Assembly (NCBI RefSeq): GCF_000285295.1
Contig: NZ_CADP01000002.1
Location: forward strand, 109,441-170,157
DNA from: Komagataeibacter europaeus LMG 18890
Lineage (GTDB): Bacteria; Pseudomonadota; Alphaproteobacteria; Acetobacterales; Acetobacteraceae
Direction: 5' to 3'
DNA: 60,717 nucleotides
Part shown: positions 25,558-34,800 of the stretch, in pieces
Layout: every line of letters starts with the position of its first letter
How positions within the stretch are numbered: the first letter of the stretch is position 1
The notes under the pieces: generated by a model
The model's database searches: none
Seen by the model: the letters and a program-made list of their open reading frames with translations, nothing else
What the model was told of the DNA's origin: nothing
Position numbers and translations under genes: made by a program

Positions 25558-26964
25558 TTACTGTGCGGCGTCCTGACCGGTGTGCGTCTGCGGGGCAAAC
25601 GTCCAGCCCGAGCCGTAAGGCTGCGGCAGGAAGACCGACCAGCCGCTGCTCACGCTGTTCCAGCCAGAGCTGGAAACCGGGGCGCCCGTGTCGCGCAGCT
25701 TGGTAACATCCGCAGCCGTAACGGTGCCGGGCGCCTTGTTGCCCCAGCTGGTGCGGATGAAGTTGACCACATCAGCAATCTGCTGGGCGGACAGCGACTT
25801 GCTGTAACCCGGCATTGCCACTGCGGACGGTGCCCAGTTGCTCGGCGGCAGCACGCCACCATGCGCAATCACGTTCACCAGCGAGGTCGGGTTCTCGGTC
25901 ACGACAACCGGGTTGCCAGCCAGCGGCGGGAACATGCGGGCCACGCCACCACCGTCGTTACGGTGACAGATGGCGCATTCCTTCACATACGTATCAGCAC
26001 CCGGAACGCTGGCGGTATTACCCGAAGCCAGCATGTTCGCGGTGGACGGATCGTAGGTGTAGTTGCCCTGTGACGGCGGCACCGGCGGCAGGCTCTTCAG
26101 GTACTTCGCGATGGCGTGCAGGTCGTCATCGGTGAAGTACTGGGTGCTCCATGCCACTACATCGCCCATGCCACCGAACACGGCGGAGTGGTCGATACGG
26201 CCGGACTTCAGGAAGGTGTAGATGTCATCCTCGGACCAGCGGCCCAGACCAACGACAGGATCGTTGCGCAGGCTCGGCGCGACCCAGTTGTCGATCGGTG
26301 CGCCACCGGACAGGAAGTCAGGACCACCGGCAGCGTCCAGCGCCTTTTCCTGAATGGCGAAGCCACGCGGGGTATGACACGCACCGCAATGCCCGGGGCC
26401 GGTAACCAGATAATCGCCACGTGCGATTTCAGGATCCGTGCCTGGCGCCGGCGTGAAGTCCTTCGGCGAAGGCGAGAACATCATGCGCCAGATGCCCAGC
26501 GGCCAGCGCATGGACAAGGGCCAGGAGATGTCCGGCTGCTTGTCCGGCTGCGCGACCGGCTTCACCCCATGCATGAAGTACGCATACAGCGCCTGCATGT
26601 CTTCCTTCGTCATGCGCGAGAAGGAGGGATACGGCATGGCCGGATACAGCGTGGAACCGTCCTTGCGGATACCATGGCGCACGGCTTCGTCGAATTCGGC
26701 GAAGGTGTAGCGACCGATACCGTAGGTCGGGTCCGGTGTGATGTTCGTGGAGTAGATCGTACCGATCGGGCTCTTGATTTCAAGCCCGCCTGCGTACGAC
26801 TGTCCATGGAGAGCGGTATGACATGCTACGCAGTCACCCAGTCGCGCGACATATGCCCCCTTCTGGACCAGCGCGGAGTCAGCATCTGGCGTCTGTGCCA
26901 ATGCCGTCCCTGCCAGCAGACTAAACGCTGCCGCGCTGAATGTCACCTTAAGTCTGTTGATCAT
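25558..26964 (-). CDS. adhB: PQQ alcohol dehydrogenase, tri-haem cytochrome c subunit II
   Basis: AdhB takes electrons from the PQQ subunit AdhA and passes them to ubiquinone in the cytoplasmic membrane. The 468-residue product has a cleaved signal peptide (MINRLKVTFSAAAFSLLAGTALA) and three CxxCH motifs: CVACH (residues 45-49), CGACH and CAICH. I chose ATG 26964, which matches the known AdhB N-terminus as I remember it; a few codons upstream are also open. It follows adhA by 53 bases in one operon. The small third subunit (adhS) is not in the window. It is very close to published Komagataeibacter AdhB proteins by recognition, not by alignment. Confidence 0.97.
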   Translation of the reverse strand: MINRLKVTFSAAAFSLLAGTALAQTPDADSALVQKGAYVARLGDCVACHTALHGQSYAGGLEIKSPIGTIYSTNITPDPTYGIGRYTFAEFDEAVRHGIRKDGSTLYPAMPYPSFSRMTKEDMQALYAYFMHGVKPVAQPDKQPDISWPLSMRWPLGIWRMMFSPSPKDFTPAPGTDPEIARGDYLVTGPGHCGACHTPRGFAIQEKALDAAGGPDFLSGGAPIDNWVAPSLRNDPVVGLGRWSEDDIYTFLKSGRIDHSAVFGGMGDVVAWSTQYFTDDDLHAIAKYLKSLPPVPPSQGNYTYDPSTANMLASGNTASVPGADTYVKECAICHRNDGGGVARMFPPLAGNPVVVTENPTSLVNVIAHGGVLPPSNWAPSAVAMPGYSKSLSAQQIADVVNFIRTSWGNKAPGTVTAADVTKLRDTGAPVSSSGWNSVSSGWSVFLPQPYGSGWTFAPQTHTGQDAAQ

Positions 26965-27017
26965 TATGTTCACCATCATGCGTCGCGTTGATGCGAAAAA
27001 TTGTCAAAACCGGGAGA

Positions 27018-29237
27018 TTACGGCAGCTGCTCGGGGATACCGTCAGCGTTCTTCCGGGCATCAACTTCCCTCTGATAGGTCTCGTTCGCACGCTTGATCA
27101 GGAACTGGCGGATGTCCTCAATCTCGGTCGGGTTCATGTTACCGTCGAAGCGATCCATACCGTAGGCGGTAAGCGCGCCGCGGCCGACAACATTGTAGAA
27201 CGCGTCCTCATGACGGATGGACCCGGACCAGCGCAGGTCAGGCAGCACACCGGCACCTTCTGCGTTATCGCCATGACAGGCGGCGCAATAGGTCTGGAAC
27301 TGGAAGTAACCGTTATCGGTACGCTTGCTGTCGAACTGTGCCGGCGGCTTGACGGGCAGGAAGCCCTGGTCATTCTGCTTGGGCAGCGGGCCGGACTTGC
27401 CATCGAGCGAGAAGGCAATGATGCGCGAGTGGTTGACGGTCCAGCCGCTGGTACGGGCCAGGCCACCAAGGAAGAACGGATAGATGCCGCCCCAGCCCAC
27501 TTCAACCGCAACATACTGCTTGCCATTGGCAAGGTAGGTCACAGGCGGTGCGATGATGCCGCTGTCCGCCGCGAAGTGGAACAGGTCGGAACCGTTCGTC
27601 GCGTCATAGGCATGGAATTCGCCGTTCGCCAAGCCCTGGAACAGCAGGTCGCCGCCAGTTGCCAGGATACCGCCGTTCCACGGCCCCTTGTGGTCCACGC
27701 GCCATGCTTCAGCCTGCTTCTGCGGATCCCAGGCCACGATCCAGCCCTTCAGGTCCTTCACGAAGGCCTGCTTGGCTTCAGGCGAGTCGGGAATACCGAC
27801 CTTGTTCATGTCCAGACCCAGGTTCCAGCTGTCGGGGTGCGGCGTGAAGCCACCGACCTGATTGGTGTACAGGAACGGAACCTGCTGCGCCGGAATATAG
27901 ACCAGCCCGGTCTTGGGGCTGAACGCCATGGCCGCGAAGTTATGGCCGCCAAGGTCACCCGGAATGCCGTACCATTCCTTGCCCGTAAGGGTGTAGAGCG
28001 CATCGGGGTTGTAGATCGGACGGCCGGTCTTGGGATCAAGGCCGCTGGCCCAGTTCACATAGACGTAGTTCTTGCCCGAGATGAACTCACCGGTCTTCGC
28101 ATCGATGATGTAGAAGAAGCCGTTCTTCGGCGCATGGACGATGACGTGGCGGGTTTCACCATTGATCGGCAGGTCAAGCGTCATGATCTGCTGGACCGAG
28201 GTGAAGTCCCACTGGTCCATCGGCGTTTCCTGGAAATGCCAGACGTATTCGCCGGTTTCCGGCTTCAGTGCGACGATGCTGCCCAGGAACAGGTTGTCGC
28301 CCTTGCCTTCGGAACGGTACTTGTAGTTCCACGGCGAACCGTTGCCAACGCCCAGGTAGACCAGGTCGGCCACGGGGTCATACACGATGGAATCCCATAC
28401 CGTGCCGCCGCCACCCTGGCGGGTCCAGGCGCCGGTCGGGCTCCAGGTCTGGTAGGCCTTGTTCATCAGCACGCTGTCGGATGCAGTGTGGTCCGGTTCG
28501 TTCTTGGGGTTCGGAACCGTGAAGAAGCGCCAGTCGACCTTGCCGGTTTCCGCATCGAACGCCGTGACGAAGCCACGGGCACCGAATTCGGAACCACCGT
28601 TACCGATGATCACGCGGCCCTTGGCGATACGGGGCGCGCCGTCAACCGTATAGGAACGCTGCTTGCCCAGTTCCGCTTCGGGCGGCATGGTGTTGACGCT
28701 CCAGACCAGCTTGCCGGTCTTGGCGTCCAGCGCGATCAGGCGACCGTCGAACGTGCCGAAATAGACCTTGCCATTCCAGTATGCCGCGCCACGGTTGACC
28801 GTGTCACAGCAGCCCTTGTCGGCAATGTTGCCGGGCACGCGCGGGTCATAGGACCACAGCAGCTTGCCGGTTGCGGCGTCGACGGCTTTCATCATGCTCC
28901 AGTTGGTGGTGGCGTACATGACGCCATCAATAACCAGGGGCGTGCCTTCCTGGCCACGGTTGGTATCAAGGTCCAGATACCAGGCCAGCTTCAGGTTACC
29001 GACATTGGAACGGTTGATCTGATCCAGCGGGCTGTAGCGCTGTTCAGAATAGGTGCGGCCATAGGTCATCCAGTTACCGGGGTGATCATCGGCATGGATG
29101 ATCGCTTCCCCCGTGGCGCCCTGCCCGTCATCTGCGGATGCCATGGTGGCATACCCGGAGATGAGAGCCGCACATATCGTTCCGGCTGTAAGCGTTCTGC
29201 TCAGAGAACGTCTTTTTCCGAAAACGGCAGAAATCAT
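27018..29237 (-). CDS. adhA: PQQ-dependent quinohaemoprotein alcohol dehydrogenase, subunit I
   Basis: AdhA oxidises ethanol to acetaldehyde on the periplasmic side, the first step of vinegar fermentation. The 739-residue product has a signal peptide, an eight-bladed PQQ propeller with tryptophan-docking repeats (GKLLWSYDP, GKLVWSVNT, GEYVWHFQE), and the adjacent-cysteine pair in KGCCDTVNRG that forms the disulphide over PQQ. A C-terminal cytochrome domain carries CAACH. ATG 29237 has GAGGAC upstream. The 460-base region before it holds nested inverted repeats and a hairpin. Together with adhB it feeds the ubiquinone pool that CyoABCD reoxidises. Confidence 0.98.
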   Translation of the reverse strand: MISAVFGKRRSLSRTLTAGTICAALISGYATMASADDGQGATGEAIIHADDHPGNWMTYGRTYSEQRYSPLDQINRSNVGNLKLAWYLDLDTNRGQEGTPLVIDGVMYATTNWSMMKAVDAATGKLLWSYDPRVPGNIADKGCCDTVNRGAAYWNGKVYFGTFDGRLIALDAKTGKLVWSVNTMPPEAELGKQRSYTVDGAPRIAKGRVIIGNGGSEFGARGFVTAFDAETGKVDWRFFTVPNPKNEPDHTASDSVLMNKAYQTWSPTGAWTRQGGGGTVWDSIVYDPVADLVYLGVGNGSPWNYKYRSEGKGDNLFLGSIVALKPETGEYVWHFQETPMDQWDFTSVQQIMTLDLPINGETRHVIVHAPKNGFFYIIDAKTGEFISGKNYVYVNWASGLDPKTGRPIYNPDALYTLTGKEWYGIPGDLGGHNFAAMAFSPKTGLVYIPAQQVPFLYTNQVGGFTPHPDSWNLGLDMNKVGIPDSPEAKQAFVKDLKGWIVAWDPQKQAEAWRVDHKGPWNGGILATGGDLLFQGLANGEFHAYDATNGSDLFHFAADSGIIAPPVTYLANGKQYVAVEVGWGGIYPFFLGGLARTSGWTVNHSRIIAFSLDGKSGPLPKQNDQGFLPVKPPAQFDSKRTDNGYFQFQTYCAACHGDNAEGAGVLPDLRWSGSIRHEDAFYNVVGRGALTAYGMDRFDGNMNPTEIEDIRQFLIKRANETYQREVDARKNADGIPEQLP

Positions 29238-29322
29238 ATGTGATGTCCTCAGAAAACTAACGGTTTCGAATTCAGGATGCCGCCGCTGCAACTTTCTGCC
29301 CGGAGCAGCTTTCTGAATGTAT

Positions 29323-29356
29323 CCGGCAAAAAAACGCGCTAGCGCTTCTTTTCCGG
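29323..29356 (-). promoter_or_regulatory. Hairpin with T run in the adhA leader
   Basis: On the minus strand, CCGG-AAAAGAAGCGC and GCGCG-TTTTTTT-GCCGG pair imperfectly around the palindrome GCGCTAGCGC (29336-29345). It ends about 85 bases before the adhA start. The GC stem followed by seven T resembles an attenuator or terminator placed before the operon, if transcription begins further upstream. Confidence 0.45.
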
Positions 29357-29447
29357 CCAGACAGGAAACCGGCTTCAGGCAGGAAAGACAAAGCAGGTGG
29401 TCCGTTTCATCCGAACATACTGAGGCTAGCACGCTCGTCTCCTGACA

Positions 29448-29479
29448 TTTTAGTGTTCACCCTCACTAAAAAGTGAACA
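29448..29479. promoter_or_regulatory. Nested inverted repeats upstream of adhA
   Basis: TTTTAGTG (29448-29455) pairs with CACTAAAA (29464-29471), and TGTTCAC (29454-29460) pairs with GTGAACA (29473-29479). The two palindromes interlock about 210 bases upstream of adhA. This looks like an operator for one or two regulators. The rest of the 29238-29698 gap shows no gene. Confidence 0.5.
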
Positions 29480-29698
29480 TGCTGTCGCATAAGCAATGAA
29501 ACGGATAGTTCGGAATTCCGCAGATTTTCATAAAATCTGTTGATATTTCAGGAAGAATGACAAGATGTGTCTACTGCGAACATGCAGGCGGTTCACAATG
29601 ATTGATAAGAAAAATATTTTTATTATTCACAAATGGAATAGATGCCGGGCCGCGGAAGACTCCTGTTTGCGTCCATGTCGGGTGGGTGGAGCAGAGAA

Positions 29699-30250
29699 TC
29701 AGAACTGTAACGGATAATGTTCCAGCGGCTCGTAAAACGGCCCGTCTGCATGGCGTATGGACCGGAACAGGGTGAAATGCCCCATCGTCCGGGCCTCCGC
29801 CGCGGGAACGGTGGTCGCAAGCCAGCGTTGCCGACGTTCCTGGTCGGGATGTTCCATCCGGCCGACAGTGACATGCGGGGTGAAATGGCGGCTGTTCCGC
29901 TCGGCTCCCGCCGGAATCGCGCGGTTCAGGCCCTTGCGCACCTTCTCGCGCAGTGTGGTCAGGGCATCGTCGGGTGCGCAGCCAATCCATAATGTGTCCG
30001 ACCCGTTCGGACGGGCCGATGTGAACAGCCCCGTGCCCGCCGGTTGCAGTACAGGCGGTGTGGCGCGGATGGCGGACAGGACGTGATGGATTTCCTCGTG
30101 CAGGTGGGGATGGGTGACCTCCCCGATGAAATGCAGCGTGAGGTGGTAGGATTCAGGCGATTGCCACGTAACATCCGGCAGGCCGCCACGTAATTCGCCT
30201 ATCGCGTGAAGCAGCGGAAGCGGGAGTTCAAGACCAACGAAAAGACGCAT
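29699..30250 (-). CDS. thpR: RNA 2',3'-cyclic phosphodiesterase (LigT/ThpR)
   Basis: This is a 183-residue 2H phosphoesterase. The two catalytic HxTx motifs are HLTLHF (about residue 38) and HVTVGR (about residue 127). The start RLFVGLELPLPL is typical. Such enzymes hydrolyse 2',3'-cyclic phosphates on RNA ends and show reversible 2'-5' ligase activity in vitro; the physiological role is unsettled. ATG 30250 is chosen because family similarity begins there; the upstream extension is not family-like. It is divergent from the Bax-inhibitor gene. Confidence 0.92.
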   Translation of the reverse strand: MRLFVGLELPLPLLHAIGELRGGLPDVTWQSPESYHLTLHFIGEVTHPHLHEEIHHVLSAIRATPPVLQPAGTGLFTSARPNGSDTLWIGCAPDDALTTLREKVRKGLNRAIPAGAERNSRHFTPHVTVGRMEHPDQERRQRWLATTVPAAEARTMGHFTLFRSIRHADGPFYEPLEHYPLQF

Positions 30251-30371
30251 GACGAATACCTGTGGACAAGGGAAAAAGGCATATGCCGTGATGGGCGGTG
30301 TACAGTATATATAGGGTGATGTACCCGCGGCATGTTTGCCGTATTGTAATGTATTGGACACGCTCCCGATC

Positions 30372-30400
30372 TTGAACGTGTTCTAACATGTTCCAACATG
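30372..30400. promoter_or_regulatory. Tandem ten-base repeats and inverted repeat before the Bax-inhibitor gene
   Basis: GTTCTAACAT (30380-30389) and GTTCCAACAT (30390-30399) are adjacent direct repeats, one helical turn apart. They overlap GAAC-GT-GTTC just upstream (30374-30383). They end about 45 bases before the start codon, where a regulator or promoter element would sit. Confidence 0.45.
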
Positions 30401-30444
30401 CTGGGAGAGGCACGTCAGTCAAGGACGTGGAGGAAGGAAACACA

Positions 30445-31221
30445 ATGGCTTTTGGCCCTGATTCGCGGAGTTTCATCCGCCCCGCCGCTGATAGTGTCGC
30501 AGGTTCTGTCGATATGGGCCTGCGTGCCTATATGCTGCGAGTCTATAACTGGATGGCATCCGGACTGGTCCTGACCGGGCTGGTTGCCTATCTGATCGCA
30601 AATACCAGCCTGCAGGCCCTGTTTTACCAGCATGTGCCAACCCCGATGGGCATGGCGCTGAAACCGACGGCGTTGTCCATGCTGGCCATGATTGCCCCGC
30701 TGGGCTTTGTGCTGGTCATGTCGTTTGGCGTGTACCGGCTGTCCACTCAGGCGGTGCAGACCCTGTTCTGGCTGTTCTGTGGCGTGATGGGCGCCAGCAT
30801 GTCCAATATCTTTCTGGTGTTCACCGGGGTGTCGGTCACGCGGGTATTCTTCATTACCGCCGCGACCTTCTGCACCATGTCGATCTGGGGTTACACGACT
30901 CGTACCGACCTCAGCCGCTTCGGCTCTTTCCTTATGATGGGGCTGTTCGGCCTGATCATCGCGGGCGTGGTGAACATGTTCCTGCACAGCCCGGGTCTGT
31001 ATTTTGTCTACAGCGCAGTGGGCGTGCTGCTGTTTGTCGGGCTGACCATGTTCGATACACAGCAGATCAAGGCGAACTACCAGCAGTTTGCCTATGCCGA
31101 GGGGCCGGACCAGGCAGCCAAGCGTTCGGTCTATGATGCGCTGAACCTTTATCTGAACTTCATCAACCTGTTCCAGTTCCTGCTGCAGTTCATGGGCGTG
31201 CGCAACAACAGCAACGACTGA
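30445..31221 (+). CDS. Bax inhibitor-1 / YccA family membrane protein
   Basis: The 258-residue protein has about seven predicted membrane helices. It carries the family features YNWMASGLVLTGLVAYLIAN near the start and GLTMFDTQQIKANYQQFAY with a C-terminal LNLYLNFINLFQFLLQFMG. Members are inner-membrane proteins; the E. coli relative YccA binds and modulates the protease FtsH, and other relatives affect calcium leak. Which applies here is unknown. Start ATG 30445 has the strong site GGAGGAAGG nine bases upstream. It is a single-gene unit with repeats in its promoter region and a terminator after it. Confidence 0.9.
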   Translation: MAFGPDSRSFIRPAADSVAGSVDMGLRAYMLRVYNWMASGLVLTGLVAYLIANTSLQALFYQHVPTPMGMALKPTALSMLAMIAPLGFVLVMSFGVYRLSTQAVQTLFWLFCGVMGASMSNIFLVFTGVSVTRVFFITAATFCTMSIWGYTTRTDLSRFGSFLMMGLFGLIIAGVVNMFLHSPGLYFVYSAVGVLLFVGLTMFDTQQIKANYQQFAYAEGPDQAAKRSVYDALNLYLNFINLFQFLLQFMGVRNNSND

Positions 31222-31278
31222 GGATGCAGGAGTCCTGCGGAATCTGTACCGCTACGGTCTGGTATGAGAATATGGAGG

Positions 31279-31306
31279 GGTCGCCACGCAAGTGGCGGCC
31301 ATTTTT
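31279..31306 (+). terminator. Intrinsic terminator after the Bax-inhibitor gene
   Basis: CGCCAC (31282-31287) and GTGGCG (31292-31297) pair around the loop GCAA, followed by GCCATTTTT. The T tract is offset by a few bases, so termination may be moderate. Confidence 0.6.
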
Positions 31307-31873
31307 GCATGGAAAGGGTTGCCATCCATGCGCACCGGTAAAAAAGATAAGACTTATTCATATATAGAAAATATAAGATGACATGAGTGTGAGGTTCATG
31401 ACACTCGGACAACTCATTGTAAAAAAAGGATTTTCCTAGATAAATTTTTAGCAATGAAATCTATTGAAATATTATGTGAAGGCTTGCCTCTGAGGCCATT
31501 CAGGTCGGATAACCCTTGAATAGAAAAACTATATGAAAGGGTATGCGGCACAGAACATGCGCTTCAGCACACAGGACGGCGTCGCGATTTATGGTCCGAT
31601 CTGCCCTGACAGTAATAATTACGTAAGGTCTGGCGGGCCGTATTGATCAAGATCATGGTCAGCCGGTCGGCAACTAACTCATGACGGATGCAAACCGAAA
31701 AAGGCCGTGTGTCGATTTCGGAAGTCGACGTAGGCGCGATGTCGCTGGGTGCCAGGGGAAAGTCGGATGCATTTTTCCTGCCAAGCGTATAACGTGGCCG
31801 TTGTTGTCTAAGCCCGTGGATGAAGCGAGGATGTGAGCAAAACAGGGTGATGTCGAAACCAACGAGGCGTGAG
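31307..31873 (+). promoter_or_regulatory. Long AT-rich leader of the cyo operon
   Basis: About 570 bases before cyoA hold no convincing gene. The first part (31340-31470) is AT-rich for this genome. It includes an inverted repeat GAGTGT-N10-ACACTC at 31385-31406. An FNR-like site lies at 31643. The promoter itself cannot be placed with certainty. Confidence 0.5.
31643..31656 (+). promoter_or_regulatory. FNR-like box upstream of cyoA
   Basis: TTGATCAAGATCAT matches TTGAT-N4-ATCAA at 9 of 10 positions. It lies about 218 bases before cyoA. Quinol oxidase operons are oxygen-regulated in many bacteria and FNR-type regulators exist in acetic acid bacteria. Confidence 0.5.
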
Positions 31874-32800
31874 ATGAAGAAAAAAATCTTGCCAAGATTA
31901 ACGAAGCTGATGAGCCTATCTTCGGCAGCGCTGCTAGCAGGCTGTTCGTGGGATACGCTCGACCCCAAAGGCGTGATCGGTGCTCAGGAAAAAAGCCTGA
32001 TCCTGACCTCGACCTACGCGATGCTGCTGGTCGTGATACCGGTATGTATCCTGACGCTGCTGTTTGCATGGCAGTACCGTCAGTCCAACACTGCGGCGGA
32101 ATACCTGCCGAAATGGTCGCATTCCAACAAGATCGAGGTGGTTATCTGGGCCGTTCCCAGCCTGATCATCCTGTTCCTGGCGGTGCTGACCTATCAGACA
32201 TGTCATTCGCTTGACCCGTACAAGCCGCTTGAGGCTGAAGCCAACGTCAAGCCTATTCATGTCGATGTTGTGGCACTGGACTGGAAGTGGCTCTTTATCT
32301 ATCAGGATGAAGGGATCGCGACCGTCAACCAGATGGCCATGCCGGTTAACACGCCGGTTGATTTCCGGATCACCTCTGACTCCGTGATGAACTCTTTCTT
32401 CATCCCGCAGCTCGGTACGATGATCTACGCCATGGCCGGGATGCAGACACAGCTGCACCTGATCGCGAACGAAGCTGGTGACTTCCAGGGTGAATCCTCC
32501 AACTTCAGCGGCCGTGGCTTCTCCGACATGCGTTTCCGTGCGCTGGCAATGCCTGCGGACCAGTACAGCGCGTGGGTCGAGAAGGTGAAGGCTTCTTCCG
32601 AACAGCTGGACAGCGCAAGCTATCCGAAGCTGGCCGCGCCGAGCGAGGCCAACCCGGTTGAATACTTCTCGCATGTCGATGCGGGTCTCTTTGATGACAT
32701 CGTTGCCAAGTACAACAACGGCATGGTCATGGATAAGAGCACCGGCAAGATGCTGCATGTGCAGCAGTCCGCGATGTCCGACATGAACATGAAGGAATAG
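31874..32800 (+). CDS. cyoA: Quinol oxidase subunit II
   Basis: This is the lipoprotein subunit of the haem-copper ubiquinol oxidase (bo3/ba3 type, known as cya in Acetobacter). The N-terminus has a lipobox (LLAGC), and two membrane helices follow ([17 protein letters not shown] and [16 protein letters not shown]). The periplasmic cupredoxin domain lacks the CuA ligands, which marks a quinol rather than cytochrome c oxidase; the stretch [18 protein letters not shown] replaces them. Start ATG 31874 is preceded by GAGGCGTGAG; an earlier ATG at 31850 is possible. It is the first gene of cyoABCD, the main terminal oxidase for the ethanol chain. Confidence 0.95.
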   Translation: MKKKILPRLTKLMSLSSAALLAGCSWDTLDPKGVIGAQEKSLILTSTYAMLLVVIPVCILTLLFAWQYRQSNTAAEYLPKWSHSNKIEVVIWAVPSLIILFLAVLTYQTCHSLDPYKPLEAEANVKPIHVDVVALDWKWLFIYQDEGIATVNQMAMPVNTPVDFRITSDSVMNSFFIPQLGTMIYAMAGMQTQLHLIANEAGDFQGESSNFSGRGFSDMRFRALAMPADQYSAWVEKVKASSEQLDSASYPKLAAPSEANPVEYFSHVDAGLFDDIVAKYNNGMVMDKSTGKMLHVQQSAMSDMNMKE

Positions 32801-32805
32801 GACAG

Positions 32806-34800
32806 ATGTTAGGCAAATTAACTTTGTCGGCCATTCCTTATGATGTGCCGATCCTTGTTGGGACGTTCATCGGTGTGGCCATTGCTGGCCTGGCCGTTGT
32901 CGGTCTCATCACCTATTACGGTAAATGGGGCTACCTGTGGCGTGAATGGCTGACCTCGGTCGACCACAAGCGCATTGGTGTCATGTATATCGTTGTCGCG
33001 CTCGTGGCGCTGTTCCGTGGTTTCGCGGACGCGATCATGATGCGTTCCCAGCTTGCGCTGGCCTATGCCGGTAACCCCGGCTACCTGCCGCCGCACCATT
33101 ATGACCAGATCTTCTCCGCACACGGCACGATCATGATCTTCTTCATGGCCATGGCGTTCATGCAGGGTCTGATGAACATCGTGGTGCCGCTGCAGATCGG
33201 TGCGCGTGACGTGGCCTTCCCGTTCGTGAACACGCTGAGCTTCTGGATGACGACCATCAGCTTCCTGCTGGTCAACGTCTCGCTGTTCATCGGTGAGTTC
33301 TCGCAGTGCGGCTGGCTGGCTTACCCGCCTCTGTCCGAACAGCAGTTCAGCCCCGGTGTCGGTGTCGACTACTACATCTGGGCGGTGCAGCTGTCCGGTG
33401 TCGGCACGCTGCTGACGGGTGTGAACTTCTTCGCGACCATCGTGAAGATGCGTGCGCCGGGCATGACCTACATGCGTATGCCGGTGTTCACCTGGACCAT
33501 CTTCTGCACGACCGTGCTGATCATGGTTGCCTTCCCGATCCTGACCGTGGCCATGGGCCTGCTGGGTCTGGACCGTTACCTGGGCATGCACTTCTTCACC
33601 AATGACGGCGGCGGCAACCAGATGCTCTATCTGAGCGTGATCTGGGGCTGGGGCCATCCGGAAGTGTACATCCTTGTCCTGCCTGCCTTCGGTGCTTTCT
33701 CCGAAATCACGCAGACCTTCTCCCGCAAGCCGCTGTTCGGCTACAAGACCATGGTCTACGCGACCGCTTCCATCATGGTCCTGTCGCTTGTGGTTTGGGT
33801 TCACCACTTCTTCACCATGGGTGCCGGCCCGAACGTCAACGCGTTCTTCGGTGTCATGACGATGGTCATCGCGGTTCCGACCGGGGTGAAAATCTTCAAC
33901 TGGCTATTCACGATGTACAAGGGGCGTATCGAATTCCACGCGACCATGTACTGGGTGATCGGCTTCATGATCACCTTCTCCATCGGTGGTATGACCGGTG
34001 TCATGCTGGCAATCCCGGCGTCTGACTTCGTTCTCCACAACAGCCTGTTCGTTATCGCCCACTTCCATAACGTGATTATCGGTGGTGTGTATTTCGGTTA
34101 CGTCGCTGCCATGAACTTCTGGTTCCCGAAGGCTTTCGGCTTCAAGCTGAACGAAGCCTGGGGCAAGCGCGCGTTCTGGTGCTGGTTCATTGGTTTCTAT
34201 GTTGCGTTCATGCCGCTTTATGTCCTCGGTTTCGAAGGCATGACCCGTCGTATGAACCACTACGACAACCCCGAATGGCATCCCTGGCTGCTGATTGCTG
34301 AAGTTGGTGCGGTTCTGATCGCACTGGGTATCGTGTGCCAGCTGACCCAGCTGTATGTCTCGATCCGTGATCGCAACCTGGCCGAAAACCGTGACCTGAC
34401 GGGCGATCCCTGGAACGCACGTACGCTGGAATGGTCCACGTCTTCGCCGCCGCCGTTCTACAACTTCGCCATCCTGCCGGAAGTCCACGAACTGGACGCC
34501 TTTGCCCATGACAAGGAAGCCGGTATCGACACGCGTCAGGCCGGTGGCAACTATCAGCCGATCCATATGCCGAAGAACACGGCATGCGGTTTCCTGATCG
34601 GTGCCTTCAGCTTCGTGCTTGGCTTCGGTGCGATCTGGTACATCTGGTGGCTGGCGGCTGTTGGTCTGATCGGTGTCATCGCTACGGTGATCGCCCGTTC
34701 GTCCGACAACGACGTCGATTACTATGTGCCGGTGTCCGAGGTGGTTCGCATTGAGCAGGAGCACACCCATAACCTTATGGCAGCACAGGCAGCGGAATAA
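32806..34800 (+). CDS. cyoB: Quinol oxidase subunit I
   Basis: This catalytic subunit reduces oxygen to water and pumps protons. The 664-residue protein has the expected large number of membrane helices. Metal ligands are visible: the low-spin haem His in [11 protein letters not shown], CuB His in [14 protein letters not shown] with the cross-linked Tyr, the CuB pair in [10 protein letters not shown], and the haem ligands in [11 protein letters not shown]. It lies 5 bases after cyoA and its stop codon overlaps the cyoC start by one base (TAATG). Confidence 0.98.
   Translation: MLGKLTLSAIPYDVPILVGTFIGVAIAGLAVVGLITYYGKWGYLWREWLTSVDHKRIGVMYIVVALVALFRGFADAIMMRSQLALAYAGNPGYLPPHHYDQIFSAHGTIMIFFMAMAFMQGLMNIVVPLQIGARDVAFPFVNTLSFWMTTISFLLVNVSLFIGEFSQCGWLAYPPLSEQQFSPGVGVDYYIWAVQLSGVGTLLTGVNFFATIVKMRAPGMTYMRMPVFTWTIFCTTVLIMVAFPILTVAMGLLGLDRYLGMHFFTNDGGGNQMLYLSVIWGWGHPEVYILVLPAFGAFSEITQTFSRKPLFGYKTMVYATASIMVLSLVVWVHHFFTMGAGPNVNAFFGVMTMVIAVPTGVKIFNWLFTMYKGRIEFHATMYWVIGFMITFSIGGMTGVMLAIPASDFVLHNSLFVIAHFHNVIIGGVYFGYVAAMNFWFPKAFGFKLNEAWGKRAFWCWFIGFYVAFMPLYVLGFEGMTRRMNHYDNPEWHPWLLIAEVGAVLIALGIVCQLTQLYVSIRDRNLAENRDLTGDPWNARTLEWSTSSPPPFYNFAILPEVHELDAFAHDKEAGIDTRQAGGNYQPIHMPKNTACGFLIGAFSFVLGFGAIWYIWWLAAVGLIGVIATVIARSSDNDVDYYVPVSEVVRIEQEHTHNLMAAQAAE

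Noticed and set aside
26988..29243. A 751-codon plus-strand open frame
   Set aside because: It is antisense to adhA and has no recognisable motif. Long antisense frames are common in GC-rich genes.
29238..29432. Possible N-terminal extension of adhA
   Set aside because: The true signal peptide begins at 29237 after GAGGAC, and the upstream codons overlap the hairpin leader.
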